DNA of 64,000 nt from Sipunculus nudus. Its lineage: Eukaryota; Annelida; Sipuncula; Golfingiida; Sipunculidae. Made by a program: the position numbers and the translations under genes. Shown in pieces: positions 40,063 through 55,000 of this stretch. The notes under the pieces were generated by a model. That model saw nothing but the letters and a program-made list of their open reading frames with translations. It had not been told where the DNA came from and did not search any database. How positions within the stretch are numbered: position 1 is the stretch's first letter; every line of letters starts with the position of its first letter. The DNA lies in the NCBI GenBank assembly GCA_026874595.1, contig CM049314.1, positions 75,654,300 to 75,718,299 on the forward strand. Direction: 5' to 3'.

Positions 40063-43000
40063 TCATTAATGATAATAATATTTATCATAATTATAATAAT
40101 AATTATAATATTAATAGGCTAATTATGACACCGGTTAATATAATAATTATAATAGGCTAATTATGATACTGGATAATATTATTAAATATATATACATTAT
40201 CATACATATGTTAATTATATATCATATTTTGTATTCATTATTTTATATACCGTATACGACGTAATAAGCGCCCCGGGCGCTCTCAAAATTAAATAAAAAA
40301 AAAAAAGCGCCCCCCCCAACATCTGCCAACTTCCAAAGTGCATTACGATCCTCTATTTTAACACTGCGGCTTGTGTACACGTGTTTGACTTCACAGCACG
40401 TTCAGGACAATTCAGAAAAAAACAATGATCATTTAACAATGGTTGTGTAATACAAGTGATGCTGATTTGCAGACGATTTTATTTTGTGTTGCATGAGAGA
40501 ATTGTCTGAATGACTACAGTTCGAGATTTCCTTTGCAGGTGAAGAGGAAAAATAAGGATGGTAATAAATGAACGCTTTTATAAAAGTCAACGCCTATTAA
40601 GTTAGCAGAATATATAAAATGTTCATATAAAAATATGTAAAACAGTATTTATTTGAATGATGAAAAAAAACCGGGACATCGGTACCCCCATTATGTCAGT
40701 CACCTTGCGCAAATACCTTTGACAGCTGAGCCGAATAATGACATGGAATGTCTTTTTTGTCTTTCATTGTGCTTGATATTACATGCAAAAGTTAAAAAAA
40801 ACTGATATACTGGCCCTCAGACTCCAGCGTATTATATTTACTTCAGTGCGTATACGAACCAAATCCGGGGTTTTGTTTTAAAATTGTTAGGAAATTTATC
40901 ATATTTATATCCCGCGGAAACACGGTCCCTTTCTTGAACTTTGTTGACCCGTTATAATACATTCATTTCTCGACGTAGTCGAATAATACAAGCTTGACAA
41001 ACATTGTCACCTGAGGAAAGGCCGCTTCATATTTATAATTATAATGCGCTACTGGTTGTCTTGTAATTGAAGTGCCATGAGCGAGTCTCCGTGTATGTCA
41101 GTGTGCAAGCCATCTGACAGCGTCCGCATTCACTGGACTCGTGAACATTTTACGCAGTAATTACGGCACCATATGAAACAATCATCCTTGTTTTAACATG
41201 CATAATACGTGCTACTGGATGGCACTTGGTTAGGCAAGTTCCCAGCATCCCTTGCGCGAGCGCTGTATACACACAGATTAACCCAGGGCACTGGGATCTT
41301 GAGTACACGGGTAAGCCCTGCTCGCTGTCAGTGGCATCGACAATTATATCACTGTGTACATGTTTCAAGTGAATTGCTAAGATATTTTTTTGGCAAAAAA
41401 AAAAATACATTAAAACTTATATATTATCAGGATTCGAAATTCCGTTTTGGTCTGTCAATTCCGCAATTCCGTCCGCGGTCGCGTAAATTCACTAACTCTT
41501 CAGTCAGAAGGGCTTTCATATATTGATTCAGTTAAAATCCCTGTGTCAATGCGGCAAGGGCAAACCTTTTCTTAACAAATATTTAAGTAATTGGACATGG
41601 AAATCTAATGTATAAACGATAAATTCAAACAAAAACAAAGCATTGTAATGTTCTTTATTGAGTGTATATTACCACCATACGGACATGATCACTGATATTC
41701 ACGGCGTCAAGTTCGGCCGACGTAATAATTCAAATTGCCGTAAATTATCCCTGGCGGCCCTGAGGACGCTGAGAAACTTGTACCAGTGTAAAAGACGGCC
41801 GCCCTTCTTTGCCAATATTTTAGGATAAAATTTATCGTCCTGTACACGAGCAATACGGTAAGTAATATATATTTCATTGCATAATACATCCACATACTTG
41901 AATTCAGGTCACCCGATCAGCATGGCCACCTGCAGGGTCTGCCTTCACGGACACGGTCATTCAGTGTTATCTATGATACACTTGACCACTTATTCTGTTA
42001 TGTGTAACTTAAATTATTATTATATTAGATGATAAAGCTTAACGGAGATTGAATAAAAACTGGTGGTAACTTTTAAGCTTGGCGGGGAGAAATGCAGCAT
42101 TACGTTTTCCTGTTTTATATTGGCTAGGGAGAAAAGTGAGGTTAGGATGGCTCATCCTTTAGTTTCATAAAGTGATCTCCCAATCCGGTGTAGGGGGCGC
42201 TTATTACGGGAGAGGCGCCTATTACGTCAGATACGGTACTTTAAATTACCACAAGGCGTAACACTACTTAAATTTACGTTAATAATATCATTTACTAGAA
42301 TACGGATAGTCGACAAGCGACTACGTGTATCCGCAAAAAAATCAGAGTGGAAAGGGTGAAGTGAGGCATGGATTGAGTGGCAAGGGGAAATAGAGTGAGG
42401 TGTGTTGCATATTAGCATGGGTGTCTGCAGCCGAAATGTGTATGTAGGTTGCGCCACCTACCACAAAATCCAGAAAGCTGTCCAAGTTTTATACATATGC
42501 AAACTGTAAGGCAGATAAGTCATTTTTTTGTATGTTATAAAGCTATCCAAGGGCTAGATTTGTACAAATTTTTTTCTGATCGGTCAACCGGTTCCGAAGA
42601 TATATATGGGTTTATGTGTGGAAACAAACGCATAAATGGACGCTAGGCAGTAAAGAAATTCCAACGGTCAACGCAAATTGGTTAGGCAATAGTTCACATG
42701 TGACACAATAACTGGTGTAAGTTTCGGGTAAATCAGTCAAGTAGTCTTAGAAGAGTTCTCCGGAAATGAACGCGGCGGCATAGTCGGCGGGGGAACCCGA
42801 TCAAAAACATATAGTATCCCCAAAACTTCTTTTTGGCGGAAACAATAAAGCTTGATCGGGTCAAAAGATATAAATCCAATGTTATAAATTTGTTCTTATC
42901 ATTATATATAAATAAATAAAACTATGAACTTGCTCAAATTTATATAGCATTAGTTAACAAGGCCTACAGGCCTAATGCGAACCTGTGCAAAGTTTGGGAG

Positions 43001-46000
43001 TATGAATGGAGGTTTATTTTTAAAATTTAATATTGATCCTTTTAAGTCCTGCATATCTACCTTAGTCATTATGATTTCAGCAAAATGGACATTTCGGACC
43101 TGCAAGTTTCAGACTAGGACATTTTAAAACTAGAATATGGGAAGTCGACAAGCGACTATGTGTATCCGCAGAAACAGAGTGGGACGGGTGAAGTGAGGCA
43201 TGGATTAAGTGGCAAGGGGAATAGAGTGAGGTGTGTTGCATATTAGCATGCATGATTGCAGCGTTAACGTGAATGTAGGTGGTGCCACCTGTCATAAAAT
43301 CAAGAAAATTGTCCAGGATGTATAAACCTGCAAAATTTCAGGTGGATGTCAAACCACTGATGAGATATGAGTGATTTTACGCCAAGGCAGATGTACAGAT
43401 GAATGCTGTGCATAAATGGTTGCAGGTGGCGCCACCAGTTTTGCCTATGATAAAGAGCTATGTGAGATCTATACACATGCAAAATTTGGGCCCGATCGGT
43501 CAGTTCCTGAGATATGAGCTTGGATGTCTATACACAGGCAAAATTTTGACCAAATGGGTCAAACGGTTCCCGAGATATGAGCTTGGATGTCTGCAGAGTA
43601 AACATGAATGTATGTGGCGCCACCTGTCATAAAATCCAGAAACCTGTCCAGGATGTATAAACCTGCAAAATTTCAGGTGGATAAGTCAAACCACTGCTGA
43701 GATATGAGTGATTTTATCCCAAGGCAGATGAACAGATGGGTGCTGTGCATTAATGGTTGCAGGTGGCCCTACTTCTTTTGCCTATGATGAAGAGCTATGT
43801 GAGATCTATACACATGCAAAATTTTGGCCCAATCGGTCAAACAGTTCCCGAGATATGAGCTTGGATGTCTGCAGAGCAAATGTGAATGTAGGTGGCGCCA
43901 CTTGTCATAAATCGAGAAAGCTGTCTAGGATGTATAAACCTGCAAAATTTCAGGTGGATAAGTCAAATCACTGCTGAGATATGAGTGAATTTATCCCAAG
44001 GCAGGTGAACAGATGGACGCTGTGCATGAATGGCGCCACCATTTTAGTGTATGTTATAAAGCTATCAAAGGGCTACATTTGTGCAAAATTTTTAGCCTGA
44101 TTGGTCAAATGGTTCCCGAGATATGTGGGTTTATGTGTAGAAACAGACGCACAAATAGACGCTGGGCAGCGAGGAAAGGTCAGAGGTCAACCAAAAATGA
44201 GGGCGCAGCAGTTCACATGTGACCTGATGATAAACCCAATTCGCATGAATTGCTAACCAACTTTTTTCAAACAGTTGAAAGATATAGTTCCAATATTCTG
44301 TGAATTCTGCATCTAAACATTGTGTCTAGACGTCTAGAAGCTGAGTCTAGACACATTGTCTAGACACCCCCCTAGAGCCAGATCAGTTGCCATGGTGATG
44401 TCTGGACCCCACCTGTTTGTACTGAGTGACCTCTTGACTTGGATGCTGAAACTCAGGATGCTGAAACTCAGCATGTTGTCAAATCTGTTTTCAAATACAG
44501 GAAGCCTTTTTCAATTGGCTACAATGTTTTTTTAAAACTGTAATCTATTCTTATAAAACTGGCAGAACCCTACCAAAGAATAATTCTTGTAAAGTTTAAA
44601 CCAATCAGCTTAACTATTTCATCATAAATCATTGATAAGCAAGAAGAGTTTAAAAATACATTTTCGCTTGTAAAAAACACATCAATGTAGGTGGCGCCAC
44701 CAATACCTCAAAATCAGATATGACATATGTGCCAAATATTGGTATAAAATTTGGTGATTATAGCTTTAGGCGTTTCTGAGAAATTAATTTTAGTGTGCTT
44801 TTTTGGACAGATGACTAAGTTCAACCTCCCGTGACTCGGCCAAAAATCTCCGAACTGGAACCATTCGAACAAACTTGAGAGTGATTGTTCCATGGATCAT
44901 TTCTGTGAAATATTTGACAATTTGGCTGGACGGTTTCAGAGAAGATTTTTAAAGGTCCTGAAGCTTTTTATCTATAAATTCTAAATTAATGCAGATACCC
45001 AATAAAAAGCTCCTAGCCACCAAATTTCACATGTGAATTATTCTTACATGTAATTTGGAGCTGCTAGCTCCGACGGTTTCTGATTTACAGCCATGGACGG
45101 CGGACGATAATTTTTGGACAGATGGCTCCTGTGACCTTCACCTTTGACCTTGTGACCTCAAAATTGATAGGGGTCTTCCTCTATTGGCAGATGAACTATA
45201 TGTGCAAGATGAAAGGTCTGAGATGAAATGTTTGGCTGAAAATGCATCCACAGTATCTTTTAAGATGCGAGTCCAGTGACCTTGACCTTTGACCTCATGA
45301 CCCTAGAACCTATAGGGTTCTTACTTTAGTGGTGGGCCATACATAAGTCGCGTTTGAAATCCATATGACTATCAACACTGGAGATATCATAAGAGGTGTG
45401 TGATTTTCAACAAATATGGACACATTAAAGGTCAAGGCCACTCTCATGGTAAAGGTCATGACTCAAATGTGAATAGACCTCATCCCATAACCAATCTCTT
45501 TACATGTTCATAATATGAAAGAAATCTGTCCATTAGTTTTTTACTTATAATACTAACAGTACTGTCCAATGGCAATTATGGGGGTATTAAAAGGCGTAAA
45601 AACAAGAAAAGGATAATAGGTGGCGCCAATAGTTTCTGGTATATCACAAGGCTATCCAAGATCTTCAGTCACCTTGCTTTTTGGACCAGTCCATGCAAGC
45701 TTACTTGAGATATTTAAGAATTGGTGTTATTTTCAGCAAAAGTGGACCTATTCAAGGTCAAGGTCACTCTCCTAGCATAGGTCATGACCCAATTTTAAAC
45801 AGGCTTCTTCCCTTACCTATAGCTATGCAAATGTAAAGTTTGAAAAAGATCAGTGAAATATTTTTTGAGTTATCCCGCTTACAAGGTTTTCTGCAGCGAC
45901 CGCAGGACCGTCGTGAAACCATAGTATCTCGACTTTGTCTGGAGGTACAATAATAAATGTGTAGTATTTATAAATTAAATATATATATAAAATATGTATA

Positions 46001-49000
46001 AGACATATGATTATAAATTTTATATTTATTTATTTATTTTTATATAAAATATGTTTGAAATATTATATGATATATAATATGTACCTATATTGTATGTAAT
46101 TAATTATTATTGAATTTATGTCTTAAATACCACAATTGAAATAAATATTTTCAAATGCACTGATATATATATATTATCATTTATTTATTATATATACATA
46201 CATATATATATTACGTCATATTTATGATATTTAATTTCTTTTAAAGAATACATAAATATAATATGTGTGTATAAACATGAATATATATATATATATATAT
46301 ATTCATATTTATAACCGCCCCCCCCCCTTCCTGAGGCTACGGCCCTGGACAAACATGGCTGTCTTTCATGTTTAAATGATCCCCATGTCATAAATAGGAA
46401 ACAGTAGCTTGGAAGGTTTTGCCTAAATTTATTGCAATTATTATTTTATTGCTCCAGTCCAATAACAACAAGAATTTTGCGTATGAGCTCATGTGAAGTG
46501 AGCATTCAAACATAGTGTTACAACGTCCACGGCCATGTACCAAAATCTCGCAAAGTCTCACGGCCTGTCATGCAAGACTTTCCTTCACTATTATTTATGT
46601 TGCCGGTATACCCACAGAGCTTAGTCTGTTAATACATTAAGTCTACTAGCTTTGTTTACCAAAGTAACTCACTGTCCAATAATATGGCCCAAAGACAAAG
46701 GTCCAATAATTCAGACAAAAATCATTAGGGTAAATGGCCCATTGTACAATGATACAGAATTTGAAAAAAGAATCTTGCAGAAAAGACTAATGCATTAACT
46801 CAGTCTGTGTAGACTAACTTGGCCACAAGACCAACTAATATAGGTGGTGCCACAAAAACCTCAGTTTCGAATATGAGTCATGTGACCAACATTTGCACAA
46901 AACTTGGTGATTCTAGCTCCTGCCATTTCTGAGACTGTACTTACTTGGCAAAATGACTAAGTTCAAATTTCTGTAATGCCGCCCAAATTCACTGAACCAA
47001 AATAATTTGAACAAACTTCAGAGAGCTCATGTCTGTGAAATATTGAACAATTTAGCTGAATGATTTTGGAGAACATTTCCTAAGGTTTTCTAGCTTTTCC
47101 CCTCAAAAATGTAAGTCAATGCTGGTGGCACCACAAAAATACTTATCTCCCAACTTTTGATATGTGACTGATTTTTGCATACAATATTGTTATGCTAGCT
47201 CCTACTGTTCCTGAAAAATTATTGGTTAATGTACTTAGGACCGATGACCTCCATACAAAAAAAAGTCATTGCAGGTGGCACAACCAATACCTCAAATTCA
47301 AATATAATCTGACCAATATTTGAATAAAATTTGGTGATGATAGCTGCAGCCGTTTCTGAGATTGTAAATGAAGTATGCTTTAATTTTGGCCAGATGACTT
47401 AATTCAGCTTCCTGTAACTTGGACAAAAATCACCAAATGGGAATTATTCGAACAAATTTGAGAGAGCTCATTCCTGGAATCATTTCAGTGAAATACTGGA
47501 CAATTTTCCTGGACAGTCTCAGAGTTTAATATTTAAAAGTTTTTTTTTAGCTTTTTCTCTTTTAAATCTAAGTCAATGCAAATAGCGAATAATAAATTCA
47601 ATCTGATGAAGTTTGACCTTTGACCGATTCTTCTACAAATTCTGGTGCTGCTTGCTCTAAACATTTTTGAGATAGTATAGGTTAACCTATGGCAGACAGG
47701 GGATGACGCAGCGTCATTGCATAAGCTCACAGGTTTGCTAAACAGCAAATGGAAAGAATGAAATGTAACGTTACCTGGGATACATGTGCTGCCATCTGGC
47801 AACAAATGCAAGTTATCAGGACAGGAACAGAAGTAGCCTGGCCCCGTATCCGTGTCATTGCAGAGGTGAGAGCAGTTATGATTTCCATCTGCGCACTCGT
47901 CCTTGTTCAGATGATCTGCAACAAACAAACAAAACTGTTTCCAGGCACTCAGGTAAAGGACAAAACAGATTGATTCATAAATGTTTTTTTGTTGTCTTAA
48001 CTCAGAGCTAAAACATGACTTTTTCATGACCTAAAAATATTTTCATTTACTGAATAATGAAGAATCAAAACTACCAATCAGATCAATGAACCAAATCAAA
48101 ACGGGGACTACAGGCCTAAGGCAAACCTGGTGCAAATGGGATATAAATCATGCATAATGCTTCATTGATAACATGCTTGACCATTATTTGGAAAATACTT
48201 GAAGGGGCCAAGTCACCTATCAGACCTTTATAAACTAAAGGTAATACCTTGGAGCTTTTATAAAAATAGGCAAAAAACGTAGATATCACCGCACACAGGC
48301 TGCTTGTTTTTTTATATCAACGTGTTCATATAATGTGGGGGTCACCAAAATAATCAAAACAAATTCCACAAGGGCATCTCATCTGGCAGCAAGTCTGATA
48401 GGCCAGAGCTTTGTAGTTGGCATTTTGCAACACGTGAACTTTCTACAATCGCATACATGAAACCTACCATCTTAAGATACATGCTTTTCCCGTTTTCAAC
48501 ATTGCTGGGTTTACAAACATGTTGTTGATAATCAAATTCACACATCCTTCACGGAGGCCTATGAGAGCTTTTCAAAACAAAACAAGGGACCTATGGGTCA
48601 CGACGCTCAGCTGTTATATATGATAAAAAAATATGATTTAGAAATGAGGCACATGCTGGTTTTGTGTGGTAATAAGTATAAGATGTATTATGAGTTGTTG
48701 TTGTTAAGCTTATGTATGGTTTTGATAGTACCTTTGGAGACAGAGAACAGAATTGATTTCATTTATTTTATTAACAAATAGAGTACTATTGTCACACAGA
48801 TTTTGACTTGGCCATATAACTTATAAGCAGAACATATAATATAAAAGTTTAACTATTTATTTAAAAAATTACAAATATTGTCCCAGATATAATTTTTATT
48901 AAAAATAATAAGAGAATCGTATGATTTTTAAAATGAAATATAACTGAAATGATTATTAAAATAATATTAAAGAATATATTCATGAATGCATTCATGAATA

Positions 49001-52000
49001 CATTTGGAAAGTATTTGCACTGGTATTCATATACTTCCATTTTTACCTGAATTCCCATTCTTTATGCAAGAAATTTTATAATGGAGTACATATTCATATT
49101 CGTATTTAAATACAATTGCAAAGTATTCCCACCATGTCTGGCATTTATTCAGTTTTCACCAAACAATGGTGTTGAGAATCCAGAATGTACAAAATTCACA
49201 CATTTAAATAATGATCATAAGTACCTGGTTTTATGGCTTTTATTTATATAAAAAAAAAATAAATGTGATATATTTATTTTGGACTAATTCACATCAATGT
49301 ACACACTAGACACAGTAGGAATCTAGATTAATATTATCAACTGCATCTTTGTCTATCATTAATTTCCTTCATTTGATCCCTAATGATTAGTAATGAATAA
49401 TATGATTTACTTTTTTATTATTAAAATTGAACTGAAAAATGCCATAGGTGACTGCATGGTGTTATTTGGAATACGTGACATGCTATCCATCGATACAAGA
49501 TTCTTATATCATCAGTTACTGCAAGTTAATTCCCTATTATAATAAACTAACCAAATCTTTTTTTATTTTTCTTTAATTTGTTATTAAAAACCAATAAATA
49601 TTGATTAATTTATTGTTTATTGTTATGTTGTTGGTTAAAACTACTAGGTGAGTTGGGTTGGACAACTGGATCAACTGTGGCTGGCCATAAGCTGCCTTGC
49701 TGCCCCAGTATATGCCTCGTCTCAAGCGTGCATAATTTGCTGAAAGTTCAACAAGGTCAACATACAGGTGACTCAAGAGTGGCTGGAGAGAGCCAAGGTC
49801 TGACATGGTCTCATTAAAACATTAATAAAAGCTACAATTTTTGGCCAATTCCTTTCAGCTTTCTAAACTAAAAAGCTGAAATCCTTATGTGTGCATGATA
49901 TGAAAATTATATAAACAGAGCTCACATGAAACAAAAGTGAAATGGTCAAAGTTGGGCAAAATTTCAGGTACTAATTTTATATTTATACTAATAACTTATA
50001 AAATTTTAAAAATTCAGAACTAATTTTGGGTATTCAATTGAATCTTGATTAAATAATGTTACATCCCTAACAAAAAATCTCTAGCTTCAGCAAGCCCCTT
50101 GTTAAGGGAGTAAATATATTTCTTGATTTTTTACAAAGTGCATTATGTTTGGGGCCATAACTTGAAACAATTACACAATACAGACATAATTTCTGGTATG
50201 TGCACAGAGAATGTATAGAAAAACATGTATATTATATATGATTAAAGTCAGATCAGTGGTTTTGATATTAGGCAGTATTGAAGTGTAACAATGGGTTTTT
50301 AATTGAAAAATGAAGTTTTTCATAAATATATCAAAGATATTAAGTCCTAGTGACCAAATTCTTGGCATGGTAGGGAATTTTTGGGACATCTAATTGTATG
50401 CCAAATTTTAGGAACTGAGAGCTTAAGCTGGGGAGCTGAGCTCTAGCAAACTGCATAACACTAGCCTGATGTAAACAATATGTTACATGGTGCTTGAAAA
50501 CTTGAATAAAATCTACAGTTTTTGATCAACTGGTTTCAAATGTTTGGTGTTAACAGACAAAATGCTAACAAGAACATGCTGAGAATTAAATCCACAGTTC
50601 TTACAGGAAAGAAACGTGCCATGGTCAAAGTTAGGCAAAATTTAAGGTACCAATTTTTTATTTTTGTTAATATTTTTAAAAATTTTAAAGATTTTGATCT
50701 AATTTTGGGTATACAATTTAATTTTGATTAATTAAAGTTATATTACTTGAAAAAAAGTCCATAGCTTTAACAAGTTTTGTGTTAAGTGATCAAATATTTT
50801 TCCTGATTTTTTACAAAATGCATTATGTTCTGGCCCATAACTTTCTTAAATTATATAATACAGACATAATTTCAGGCATGTACATAAGAACTATATAGAG
50901 GAATATTTATGGTAAATATGAGGAAAAACAGATGAGTGGTTTTGATATTAGGCAGCCCTGAAGTGTGAAAATAGGTTTTTAATAAAAAATTGAGGTTTTT
51001 CCTTAATTTCTCAAAGGAACAAAGTCGCAAAGACCTAGTTTTCGCCTTGGTAGGAGATCTTGGGGACATCCAACACTATGCCGAATTTTGGATTCCTAGG
51101 TCTTACGGTTACAAAACGTGCCACATCTACGGACGGACTGACGGACGGACAGACGGACGGACGACGGACAATGGACCACGACTATAGCTCAGCTGACTTA
51201 TAGTCAGCTGAGCTAAAAATGACCCTTAGATCATTAATATATACACAGAGGAAGCCAGAAATCACATAAATTCTTTTTCAAAAGGTAGGTGATTGGGCAT
51301 CTTTAATTAATGTTCAAGTACATGTGTGATATGCAAAATTCTGGCCAGGGAACACAACAGAAAAATAATTTCAGGTGCCGCATACTTTTGTATGAGAAAG
51401 TCATCAAGGATGTATGGATATGTAAAATTTCAGGCTGTACTTCAACCATCTCTTCAACTATGTGCACAGATGTAAGATACCCAAAACAATTACAGATGGT
51501 ACAACACATCTTGTATATAACAAAGCTATCCGAGATGTATAAATATGCCCGATTTCTACCTGATATTTCAAATTCCTCCTGAGTAATAAGCAGGGATATA
51601 CACTGAGTAAAAATTATTGTAGGTGGCGCCGCCAGTCTTGTATATGCTGCCAGTCTTGTATATGATTAAGATATCCAATATGTAGAGATATGCATAATTT
51701 CAGGATGATATATCAATTCCCTCCTGAGAAATAAGCAGGTACATACACTATGTTAAAATCATTATAGGTGGCGACACCAGTTGTGTACGAGAAAGCCATC
51801 AAAGATGGATTGTCAGGCGTAATTTCAGGCAAATACTTCAAACTGCTGTTGAATCAGCTGCACTGGGCTAACCAAGCTAAGCTGATGCAGGCAGTTCACC
51901 AAGTGAACTGGAACAAATTGGCAGCTTAGCTATGGCACTAGGTTATAACTTGTTCTGTACTTGGCTGCACACAGTGAACTCTTGACCTGTTGCCAAATCT

Positions 52001-55000
52001 GACACAGTTGGCAGTCTGTCAATTCTATTAATATAGAGACTTAAACTGTTCTTATTGCCAAATCTGAAAAAGTTGGCTTCCTGTAACTCAGTCATTTGAC
52101 CAAAAAGGAATACTAAAAGTACATTATCGGAAACGGCTGGAGCTTTCATTACCAAATTTTATACAAATGTTAGTCACATAACTCCTATATGAAACTGAGG
52201 TTCATGGATATCAGAAATAATGGTTCTGTCACAAATATAAATCGTGTTTGGTTTATTTTAACTAAGTTCAGCTTCCTGTAACTCAGTTAAAATTAACCAA
52301 ACAGGAATTATTCGAACAAATTTGAGAAAGATTGTTTCAGGGATTATTCCTTTGAAATATTGAAAGATTTAGCTGGACATTATTGGTTGGAGAAGATGAT
52401 TTTTAAAGGTTGTTAATTTTTACCTATAAGATCTAAGTAAATGAAGTTAGCAAAAAAGAAAAAGCAAAATCCTAAAGAGTTGTTTAGATGACTGAGTTTC
52501 TGCATAAATTTAGGGATGCTAGCTCTTGCCATTTTTGAGATAGAATGGATTAATGTAAAGAAGATTGAAGATGCCACACCATCGTATAAGCTCAGAGGTT
52601 TGCTAACAAAACTCTGTTCACATGCCGTCTGAACAACACCACATGCACCAAAAACTGGATAGACTTACAAGGTTATAATTGTTTGGTTATTTTCCTGATT
52701 GTCTACTGGTGATGTTAAATTTATCAAATGAAACTGTTATATAACAATTAGCATGTGTGCATGAGAAGCTGCAGCATCAGCAGGAATTGAATTGTAAATC
52801 TTAAAGCCAGCTCTTCGCCTTACTTTTCTGTAGTTTTTTTTATTTCTGGCTTACTCTGCATACATATTAATGTAGAATTGTAGAACAGCAGATAATTCAT
52901 GTAAAAGAAAAGTTCCTTTAATAACGCCTCTGTGACAGACGCATGAGATGTATGTTTATCTACAAGTTATTTGTAAACATAATACATGCGCCAATGTTGA
53001 CAGCAGAAAAAACACATTTACTAAGAAAGATGGTTGCAAATGTGCAAGAGGTGACTGGTCAACCGCCCTTTTTAAAACTCTAGTTCCTCTGACTTGCCAC
53101 GAGATATCCTTGCTGTATGAGCTTCAATTATTTTGGCATCCCCCCACCCCACCCATATATTAGAAACACACTTACAGCCTGTGTGCAGTGGGGTTGGTGT
53201 TTTCTGGCACATTTTTTAACAGGTTCAAGGATTATCTTTGATAAATAAACGTCAGACAGGCCCCTTTAAGGAATACTTTTATGCAGTACCATAACTTCTC
53301 CTGTGACCATGGAAAGATACAGGCCCCGAGCTAGTTGCTTAGAACTACCTTACCTCGGCATGCCTGAGATGTGGGCAGTAAAATCTCTGCTCGTAGACAA
53401 TGGCTCTTTGTATCTCTTTGGGGCAGGATGTATATTCTGACAAGTAATGCAGACACGGGATGAAATGTGAGAGTCACATGATCGTCAGGTGGGGATGGTC
53501 CAGGAAACACCTACAATAACATGTATCAATCAGGGCTTTTAACAGGAAGAACAAGGGCTTGGAGGCAAAAATAGTCCACTGTGCTGTGTATCACTAGGAA
53601 ACTTCAAGCACCCCTCGCTCAGCAACAACATGCTTGCCTCCGGCCTTCACTTGGTGATACTAAGTCTGGCATACACGTAGCCGGCCTCCCTCATATATTG
53701 GTATATAATTTCTGTTTGGCAAAAGCGATAAGCTTAACTCGTATTCAGCTTCTGGTCTGTTGTTAACATTAAGGAAACAATTACACTTTTACATAGAAAA
53801 AAACAGCATTTCATTTATTAAATCACGATATTTCTAATAAAAGCTCATGCATATACGACATAAATTCTACATCTAGCAATACTCTTAATATCCTTATCTT
53901 CTAGATTCTTCCCTGACAATACGTATTTTGTCAACTTCATTATTGGACTTGGCACAAAATTAAATTTTACAATTAACATTTCAGTGTTTTAAATGGTGTA
54001 TGAGCTTGCATTGACTTAAAATAGTTCCTAGTGCTGTGTATAACTAGGAAAATGAGGCATCAGGGATCCCCAAACATCTCCAAATCTTGGCAAGAACTCT
54101 TTTACATTCAAACTACAAACTGGATTTTAGTCTTTAATACATACCGGTAGTATTCATTGAATTTCCCTAGCTCCAAGAAATACTTCCATAAGATTTGAAG
54201 TCTTAAATGTGCCCTATTAACTGACTCATCTGAAGGAAGGTAAAAAGTCATTAAACACAGGTGGTACATTCATAATGATCATGTCAGTCATGTGACAGAC
54301 GGAGGGAAGAATGGAAAGTATGATGGATAGATTAAAATGGATCATTTCTGTATTCCTCCCTCCTTTTGGCAAGGGACCAAAAAGTGGAGGTTCAGGACAC
54401 TCAGGAAAAGTAAGGAAGAATCATATTTTGGAGCATCCCACTGGGGGGAAATCTGTGTCAGACATTGAAAATACTGGCATCATATGATGTGTATTGCGTA
54501 TATATGCCACGAAATGGCTTCGTGTTCGTTCAGATGACAATATCTTAGCAGTAGTTCATATGTTTAGTGAAACAACAAATACCATTGTAGCAAATGACAA
54601 GATTTAATTAAAGTATATATAATAGACTAATCTGACATTACAAGGGGTACCTTGGGTACCTCTTACAGACCACTTGATCCTTAATACCATCGCGGTTGAT
54701 TATATATCTTGTTACGTACGCCTGAGCTTAGCATATGTGCTGATGTCTCACTGTCACAGCGGTAGCACTGTTCTTATCAATTCATATCAGCCTATATCTT
54801 GTACCTCTTTTGACACTCTCTTTTACTCATCGTCTTAAAGTTCGTTCCCGTCGTTTTTCATTCACCTGATGTATAAATTCTTGCGGACTTTTCTTAATAA
54901 TATATCCACTGGAGACGAGAAACTTCTTGACTTGTTGATACCACTTAGAGTCAGGCATTCATGAACTGTGCGCACCTCTCGCTCAGCAACAGCATGCTTG

